Positions 1 to 5,656 of a stretch of 5,656 nucleotides of DNA are shown in pieces; the stretch's first letter is position 1, and each line of letters begins with the position of its first letter. This stretch comes from Actinomycetota bacterium. Lineage in GTDB: Bacteria; Actinomycetota; Actinomycetes; Actinomycetales; Angustibacteraceae. Made by a program: the position numbers and the translations under genes. Where the stretch lies: NCBI GenBank assembly GCA_014377795.1, contig JACMOY010000147.1, positions 1 through 5,656 of the forward strand, written 5' to 3'. The notes below the pieces were generated by a model, which was not told the origin of the DNA, searched no databases, and saw nothing but the letters and a program-made list of their open reading frames with translations.

Positions 1-318
1 CAGCAGCAGCAGGGCGGCCGCGGCCGACCCGGCCGCGGCGAGTGCGACTGTCCGCGCCGGGCCGTGCGCGGACCCCGCCGCGACCGCGACCAGCAGGAGC
101 ACCCCGACGGCGGCCGCCACGGTGGCGACGGCGGCCAGCCGGTAGCTTGCCGGGTCGCCGATCTGCTCGAGGTCGCTGACCGCACCGGTGACCGACACCC
201 GCACCAGCGTGGTGCCGGCGACCAGGCCACCGCCGAGCAGCACCGCGCCGACCGCGGCCCAGCGGGCTGCCGGCCCCGCCACCGGCTCGTCCGGGCCGAC
301 GTCGGGGGAGTGGGCCAT
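1..318 (-). CDS. Small hydrophobic membrane protein of unknown function, partial (3' end beyond window)
   Basis: The minus-strand frame from an ATG at 318-316 is open for 106 codons to the window edge, so the C-terminus is missing. I do not recognise the family. The first 19 or so residues are polar and proline-rich (MAHSPDVGPDEPVAGPAAR), with no lipobox or cleavable-signal pattern. Three hydrophobic segments follow: about residues 20-38, 61-82 and 90-106. The last contains a run of four leucines encoded by CTG repeats at the window edge. Segments 1 and 2 are joined by a short polar loop containing SDLEQIGDPASYR, probably extracytoplasmic. The gene is divergent from ftsY with only 36 bases between start codons. 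There is no Shine-Dalgarno sequence, but a TAGCCT hexamer sits six bases before the ATG, as in leaderless actinobacterial transcripts. In mycobacteria smc lies upstream of ftsY; here this gene occupies that place. The gene call is fairly secure and the function is unknown. Confidence 0.7.
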   Translation of the reverse strand, partial: MAHSPDVGPDEPVAGPAARWAAVGAVLLGGGLVAGTTLVRVSVTGAVSDLEQIGDPASYRLAAVATVAAAVGVLLLVAVAAGSAHGPARTVALAAAGSAAAALLLL

Positions 319-324
319 GCGGCG

Positions 325-330
325 AGGCTA
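325..330 (-). promoter_or_regulatory. Candidate -10 element (TAGCCT) of a leaderless promoter for the minus-strand membrane gene
   Basis: On the minus strand TAGCCT fits the TAnnnT pattern of actinobacterial -10 elements. It ends six bases before the A of the ATG at 318, so transcription would begin at or next to the start codon. This agrees with the absence of any purine-rich ribosome binding site. No -35 hexamer is apparent. The assignment rests on spacing and a short motif only. Confidence 0.4.
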
Positions 331-342
331 CCCAGCGTCTGG

Positions 343-348
343 GATCGT
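343..348 (+). promoter_or_regulatory. Weak candidate -10 element (GATCGT) for leaderless ftsY
   Basis: GATCGT keeps the A and the final T that matter most in a TAnnnT -10 element but lacks the first T. It ends six bases before the GTG at 355, the geometry of a leaderless transcript. No good Shine-Dalgarno precedes the GTG. It overlaps the right end of a small perfect inverted repeat, CCCAG-CGT-CTGGG, at 331-343. The motif is short and imperfect, so this is tentative. Confidence 0.22.
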
Positions 349-354
349 GGGCCC

Positions 355-1545
355 GTGGATCTGATAACCCTGATCGTGTCGATCGCCGTCGCCATCGCCG
401 TCATCATCGGCGTCGCCGTCGTGGGCCTGCTGCGCAGCCGCGGCTCGCGCAAGGCGCCCCCGGCGCCGCGCCCCGGCACCGACTACACGCCCGGGGTGGG
501 CGACGACGCGACCGAGCCGCGCGGCGCCCCCAAGCGGGTCATCGAGGACGTCGACCTGCTCGACCGCGACACCGACGACCACCTGCGCGAGCTCGACCAG
601 CCACCGGCCATCGAGCGCCCGGCGCCCTCGGCCGGTCGGCTGCAGCGGCTGCGCTCGCGGCTGGCCAGGTCGAACGGCGCCCTGGGCAAGGGCCTGCTCG
701 ACCTGCTCTCGCGCGACCACCTCGACGAGCAGACCTGGGAGCAGGTGGAGCAGACGCTGCTCGCGGCCGACGTCGGCGTGGGCCCCACGACCGAGCTGAT
801 CGAGCGGCTGCGCACCCAGGTCAAGGTGGACGGCGTGAAGGACCCCGAGCAGGTGCGCGCACTGCTGCGCGCCGAGCTGATCGCGCTGGTCGATCCCACG
901 ATGGACCGCTCGCTGGCCGTCGACCGGGTGGCCGACCGCCCCGCCGTCGTCCTGGTCGTCGGGGTCAACGGCACCGGCAAGACCACCACCGTCGGCAAGC
1001 TGGCCCGGGTGCTGGTCGCCGACGACAAGGACGTGGTGCTCGGTGCCGCCGACACCTTCCGCGCGGCCGCCGCCGACCAGCTCGAGACCTGGGGCGCTCG
1101 GGTCGGCGTGCCCACGATCCGCAGCGACCGCGATGGCGCCGACCCCGCGGCCGTCGCCTACGACGCGGTGCGCGCCGGCGCCGGGCTGGACGCCGACGTC
1201 GTGATCATCGGCACGGCCGGGGGGCTGCAGAACAAGGTCGGGCTGATGGACGAGCTGGGCAAGGTCAAGCGGGTCGTCGAGAAGCAGTCACCGGTCGACG
1301 AGGTACTGCTCGTGCTGGACGCGACCACCGGTCAGAACGGGTTGCGCCAGGCGCAGGTGTTCGCCGAGGTCGTCACCGTCACCGGGATCGTCCTGACCAA
1401 GCTGGACGGCACCGCGAAGGGCGGCATCGTCATCGCCGTGCAGCGTCAGCTCGGCGTGCCGGTCAAGCTGGTCGGGCTGGGCGAGGGCCCGGACGACCTC
1501 GCCCCCTTCGACGCCGCCGACTTCGTGGACGCCCTGCTCGCCTGA
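355..1545 (+). CDS. ftsY: Signal recognition particle receptor FtsY (SRP GTPase), G3 motif altered
   Basis: FtsY is the membrane receptor that docks ribosome-SRP complexes and, by paired GTP hydrolysis with Ffh, hands nascent membrane proteins to SecYEG. The predicted protein is 396 residues. Residues 3-26 form a hydrophobic membrane helix, followed by basic residues, an acidic linker (about 45-85), the helical N domain (about 96-190) and the G domain. Visible motifs are the P-loop GVNGTGKTTT (203-212), DTFRAAA (233-239), DATTGQNG (322-329), TKLDGTAKGG (348-357) and GLGEGPDDL (374-382). I chose the GTG at 355 because translation begins directly with the membrane helix. Extending the frame upstream would run into the divergent gene and gives unrelated low-complexity sequence. 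The oddity is that G3, normally DTAGR in SRP GTPases, reads GTAGG at 286-290. If real, loss of the Asp should severely impair GTP hydrolysis; a sequence error is possible. Family assignment is secure. Confidence 0.96.
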   Translation: MDLITLIVSIAVAIAVIIGVAVVGLLRSRGSRKAPPAPRPGTDYTPGVGDDATEPRGAPKRVIEDVDLLDRDTDDHLRELDQPPAIERPAPSAGRLQRLRSRLARSNGALGKGLLDLLSRDHLDEQTWEQVEQTLLAADVGVGPTTELIERLRTQVKVDGVKDPEQVRALLRAELIALVDPTMDRSLAVDRVADRPAVVLVVGVNGTGKTTTVGKLARVLVADDKDVVLGAADTFRAAAADQLETWGARVGVPTIRSDRDGADPAAVAYDAVRAGAGLDADVVIIGTAGGLQNKVGLMDELGKVKRVVEKQSPVDEVLLVLDATTGQNGLRQAQVFAEVVTVTGIVLTKLDGTAKGGIVIAVQRQLGVPVKLVGLGEGPDDLAPFDAADFVDALLA

Positions 1546-1552
1546 GCGAAGC

Positions 1553-1564
1553 ATCCGGCCGGAT
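1553..1564. repeat. Perfect 12-base palindrome just after the ftsY stop codon
   Basis: ATCCGGCCGGAT is its own reverse complement and begins seven bases after the ftsY stop codon. As RNA it could form only a short four-base stem around GGCC, and no T-run follows, so it does not look like a standard intrinsic terminator. It could be a weak 3'-end structure, a protein-binding dyad or chance in GC-rich DNA. Confidence 0.3.
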
Positions 1565-1566
1565 CG

Positions 1567-1582
1567 GCAACACGGTCTTCAC
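1567..1582 (+). promoter_or_regulatory. Possible secondary, degenerate GlnR site
   Basis: GCAAC-acggtc-TTCAC keeps the AC-n9-AC core of GlnR boxes but not the leading GT of the first half-site or the GnAAC form of the second. It lies 31 bases, about three helical turns, upstream of the stronger GlnR-like box at 1598. GlnR often binds paired sites at amtB promoters, which makes this worth noting, but the match alone is weak. Confidence 0.22.
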
Positions 1583-1597
1583 ACGTGGGGTGGGTTG

Positions 1598-1613
1598 GTC
1601 ACCTACTCGTAAC
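1598..1613 (+). promoter_or_regulatory. GlnR operator-like box upstream of amtB
   Basis: GTCAC-ctactc-GTAAC matches exactly the actinobacterial GlnR pattern GTnAC-n6-GnAAC. It sits 128 bases before the amtB ATG in the ftsY-amtB intergenic region. GlnR is the OmpR-type nitrogen regulator of Streptomyces and mycobacteria, and the amtB-glnK-glnD operon is one of its classic activated targets. The location therefore supports the motif. A TTGGTC hexamer overlaps its left edge (1595-1600), but I could not identify a convincing -10 downstream, so the transcription start is not placed. The glnR gene is not in this window. Confidence 0.65.
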
Positions 1614-1699
1614 ACGACTGATCCGTCCGCGACACAGGCGGCCGTCAGCGTGGTGGTCAACGGCGCCCGCCCCTCGCGGCCGCCGATCATCCGCCCGAC

Positions 1700-1717
1700 G
1701 ACCGGCTCCGACCGGTC
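1700..1717 (+). other. Small leader hairpin / 7-base direct repeat upstream of the amtB ribosome binding site
   Basis: GACCGG (1700-1705) and CCGGTC (1712-1717) can pair as a six-base stem with the loop ctccga. The same stretch contains the direct repeat CGACCGG at 1699-1705 and 1709-1715, a ten-base period. The structure ends 11 bases before the GGAGG. It might influence translation or be coincidental; nothing else supports it. Confidence 0.22.
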
Positions 1718-1728
1718 CCACTGCTCGC

Positions 1729-1733
1729 GGAGG
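1729..1733 (+). promoter_or_regulatory. Ribosome binding site of amtB (GGAGG)
   Basis: A consensus GGAGG lies eight bases before the ATG at 1742 and fixes that codon as the amtB start. It is the strongest Shine-Dalgarno in the window. Confidence 0.85.
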
Positions 1734-1741
1734 TCCTGTCC

Positions 1742-3417
<1,676 letters not shown>

Positions 3418-3418
3418 G

Positions 3419-5656
3419 ATGACGACACCGTCGCGGCGGGGCGACCCCGGCCGACCGTTCGGCACACAGGTCCGCGACCTGCGTGCCGAGCGGCTGACGG
3501 CGGCCGCGCGGTCGGCGTCCTGGCACCAGCACGACGGGCCGGCGCGGCGTCGCCAGCTCGCCGAGCTGGTCGAGTCCTGGCTGGTCGGGTTGTGGCAGGA
3601 CGCCGCCGGCCCGACCTCACCCGGGCTTGCGCTCGCCGCGGTCGGCTGCGTCGCCCGCGGCGACGCCGGCCCGGCCAGCGACCTCGGCCTGGTGCTGCTG
3701 CACGACGGGCACGTGCTCAGCCCCCGTCAGGTCGGTGAGCTGGCCGACCGGTTCTGGTACCCGGTGTGGGACGCCGGGATGCGGCTGGACCACTCGGTGC
3801 GCACCCCGGCGCAGTGCCGGGACGTCGCGGCGCACGACCTCGCGGCCGCCGTCGGCCTGCTCGACCTGCGCGTGGTGGCCGGGGACGGCGACCTGGTGGC
3901 CGCCACCCGCGCCCGGCTGCTCGAGGACTGGCGCGGCGCCGCCCACCGCCGGATGCCCGAGCTGCTGGCGGCCCTGGAGGAGCGGGCCCAGCGACACGGC
4001 GACGCGGCCTTCCTGCTCGAGCCGGACCTGAAGGAGAGCCGCGGCGGCCTGCGCGACGTCACCGTCCTGCGCGCCCTGGCCGCCTCGTGGCTCACCGACC
4101 GCCCGCACGCCCCGGTCGACGAGGCGCAGGCGGTGCTGCTGGACGTCCGCGACGCGCTGCACGTGGTCACCGGCAAGAGCAGCGACCAGCTGCTGATGGC
4201 CGAGCAGGACACCGTGGCCGGGCTGGTCGGCGCGGACGACGCGGACGCGCTGCTCACCCGCGTCTCGCACGCGGCCCGCACCATCGCCTACGCCGTCGAC
4301 ACGACGGTGCGCCGGGCCCGTCAGGCGGTGCCGAACCGGCGCTTTCGCCCCGGTCCGCGCCGACCGCGGCTTCGACCGCTGGGCCACGGGCTGGTCGAGC
4401 ACGACGGTGAGGTCGTCCTCGGGCCCGGTCTTCGCCCGCGCACCGACCCGGTGCTGGCGCTGCGAGCGGCCGCGACCGCCGCCCAGCACGGGTTGCCCCT
4501 GTCCCCGGTGACCGTCGGGCACCTGGCCACCGACACCCCCGAGCTGCCCCAGCCGTGGCCCACCGCGGCCCGCGAGGCGCTGCTCGAGATGCTGTCGGCC
4601 GGCCCGGCGCTGGTGCCGGTGTGGGAGGCCCTCGACCTGGCCGGGCTCACCACCCGCTGGCTGCCGGTGTGGGCGGGCGTGCGCTCGCGGCCCCAGCGCA
4701 ACGCCGTCCACCGGCACACCGTCGACCGGCACCTGATCGAGACCGTCGTGCGCTGCGGCCCGTTCCTGCGCGACGTCGAGCGGCCCGACCTGCTTCTGGT
4801 CGCCGCGCTGCTGCACGACATCGGCAAGCTGCCCGGCGCGGGCGACCACTCCTCGATCGGCGCACCGCTGGCCCGACGGACGGCGCTCGCGATGGGCATG
4901 GTCACGACCGACGCCGACGTGGTCGAGCGCCTCGTGCGCGAGCACCTGACGCTGGTCGACCTGGCCACCCGCCGCGACCCGGACGACCCGCGCACGGTGC
5001 AGGCCGTCGTCCACGCGGTCGACGGGCGGGCCGACGTCCTGCGGCTGCTGCGCGCCCTGACCGAGGCCGACGCCCTCGCCGCCGGGCCGGCCGCGTGGAG
5101 CGCCTGGCGGGCCCGGCTGGTCGACGACCTGGTCGGGCGGGCGCTGACCTCGCTCACCGGTGCGCCGGTGCCCGGGCCCTCGCCGCTCAGCGACCAGGAG
5201 TCCGCGCTGGCCGAGCACGTGCGCGGTGGTGGCGGCCCGCGGATCGACGTCACCGAGCTGGACGGGCTGCACGTCGTGACGGTCGTCGCGCCCGACCGCA
5301 TCGGCCTGTTCGGGGACGTCGCGGGCCTGCTCGCCGCGCACGGGTTGTCGGTGCGGTCGGCGCTGGTGCGCACCGTCGGCGACGTCGCGGTCGACACCTG
5401 GTGGGTCAGCGCGCCGTACGGCGACCTGCCGCCGACCCCGACGATGCTGACCGCCCTGCGTCGCCTGGCCGACGGTGACCGCACCGCGCTGTCCTGGCAG
5501 GCCCGCCGCGACGCCGCCTCCCGCCCCGCGCGCGGCGGGGTCGCCCAGCCGCGCGCCGTCCTGGTGTCCGGCGCCTCCGAGCACGCGACGGTCGTCGAGG
5601 GGCGCGCGGCCGGCCGGCCGGGGCTGGTGCACGCCAACGGCCGGGGCCCCGCCCGC
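3419..5656 (+). CDS. glnD: Bifunctional PII nucleotidyltransferase / removing enzyme GlnD, partial (3' end beyond window)
   Basis: GlnD adds (NT domain) and removes (HD domain) a nucleotidyl group on PII Tyr51 according to nitrogen status. The frame is open for 746 codons to the window end; full proteins are about 800 residues or slightly more. Domains in order are the NT domain (about 70-190), the conserved [13 protein letters not shown] (201-213), the helical linker, the HD domain, and two ACT domains that sense glutamine. The HD domain shows HRHTVDRH (431-438), LLHDIGK with His466-Asp467, and GDHS (475-478). The first ACT domain covers about 617-690 (APDRIGL); the second is only begun (about 720 on). 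The ATG is one base after the glnB stop with no clear Shine-Dalgarno, so translation is probably coupled. Two oddities appear. The NT signature GGxxRxxxxPxSDxD reads [15 protein letters not shown] (76-90), so Cys77 and Gly90 replace residues normally Gly and catalytic Asp. Several conserved ACT-2 positions also differ (728-744). Identity is secure; NT activity is doubtful if the sequence is right. Confidence 0.94.
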   Translation, partial: MTTPSRRGDPGRPFGTQVRDLRAERLTAAARSASWHQHDGPARRRQLAELVESWLVGLWQDAAGPTSPGLALAAVGCVARGDAGPASDLGLVLLHDGHVLSPRQVGELADRFWYPVWDAGMRLDHSVRTPAQCRDVAAHDLAAAVGLLDLRVVAGDGDLVAATRARLLEDWRGAAHRRMPELLAALEERAQRHGDAAFLLEPDLKESRGGLRDVTVLRALAASWLTDRPHAPVDEAQAVLLDVRDALHVVTGKSSDQLLMAEQDTVAGLVGADDADALLTRVSHAARTIAYAVDTTVRRARQAVPNRRFRPGPRRPRLRPLGHGLVEHDGEVVLGPGLRPRTDPVLALRAAATAAQHGLPLSPVTVGHLATDTPELPQPWPTAAREALLEMLSAGPALVPVWEALDLAGLTTRWLPVWAGVRSRPQRNAVHRHTVDRHLIETVVRCGPFLRDVERPDLLLVAALLHDIGKLPGAGDHSSIGAPLARRTALAMGMVTTDADVVERLVREHLTLVDLATRRDPDDPRTVQAVVHAVDGRADVLRLLRALTEADALAAGPAAWSAWRARLVDDLVGRALTSLTGAPVPGPSPLSDQESALAEHVRGGGGPRIDVTELDGLHVVTVVAPDRIGLFGDVAGLLAAHGLSVRSALVRTVGDVAVDTWWVSAPYGDLPPTPTMLTALRRLADGDRTALSWQARRDAASRPARGGVAQPRAVLVSGASEHATVVEGRAAGRPGLVHANGRGPAR

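Noticed and set aside
1..40. CAG repeat and CGGCCGCGGCCG palindrome at the window start
   Set aside because: They are explained by Leu and Ala codons of a transmembrane segment in the minus-strand gene. The repeat is only four units and cut by the window edge.
64..354. N-terminal extension of the ftsY frame upstream of the GTG at 355
   Set aside because: The extension is Arg/His/Gly-rich and overlaps the divergent membrane gene on the other strand. The membrane helix typical of FtsY begins right at the GTG.
1546..1741. Intrinsic terminator, riboswitch or small RNA in the intergenic region
   Set aside because: No stable stem followed by a T-run, and no known riboswitch core, could be seen. 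Only short dyads are present.
3617..5632. Long minus-strand open frame (671 codons) opposite glnD
   Set aside because: It is compositionally biased (Gln, Gly, Arg, His, Val) and antisense to a clearly homologous GlnD, with no recognisable motif.

Overview
This window comes from a very GC-rich actinobacterium. Third codon positions are almost all G or C. FtsY has the actinobacterial architecture of an N-terminal membrane helix, an acidic linker and an NG domain. The gene order ftsY-amtB-glnB-glnD matches the order I recall for Mycobacterium (smc-ftsY-amt-glnB-glnD-ffh) and, with an insertion, Streptomyces. I cannot assign a family or genus from the sequence alone.

Layout: positions 1-318 hold the 5' part of a minus-strand gene for a small hydrophobic membrane protein. 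A 36-base divergent region separates it from ftsY (355-1545, plus strand), the signal-recognition-particle receptor. A 196-base intergenic region (1546-1741) follows. It holds an exact match to the actinobacterial GlnR operator pattern GTnAC-n6-GnAAC and the ribosome binding site of amtB. After it comes a tightly packed nitrogen operon: amtB (1742-3082, ammonium channel), glnB (3079-3417, PII signal protein, 4-base overlap) and glnD (3419-5656, PII-modifying enzyme, cut by the window end at codon 746).

How the genes work together: GlnR is expected to switch on amtB-glnB-glnD when nitrogen is scarce. AmtB then conducts ammonium, and the GlnB trimer senses ATP/ADP/2-oxoglutarate and can plug AmtB. 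GlnD adds and removes a nucleotidyl group on GlnB Tyr51. All recognisable functional residues of AmtB and GlnB are present.

The most notable observation is that three normally near-invariant motifs are altered. FtsY's G3 motif DTAGR reads GTAGG. The GlnD nucleotidyltransferase motif SDxD reads SDLG. The start of the second GlnD ACT domain departs from consensus at several positions in a row. Most of these differences from consensus are single-base changes toward G, three of them equivalent to GAC>GGC. Base-calling or assembly error is therefore at least as likely as real functional divergence. I see no previously undescribed system here; the locus is a conserved housekeeping and nitrogen-control region.
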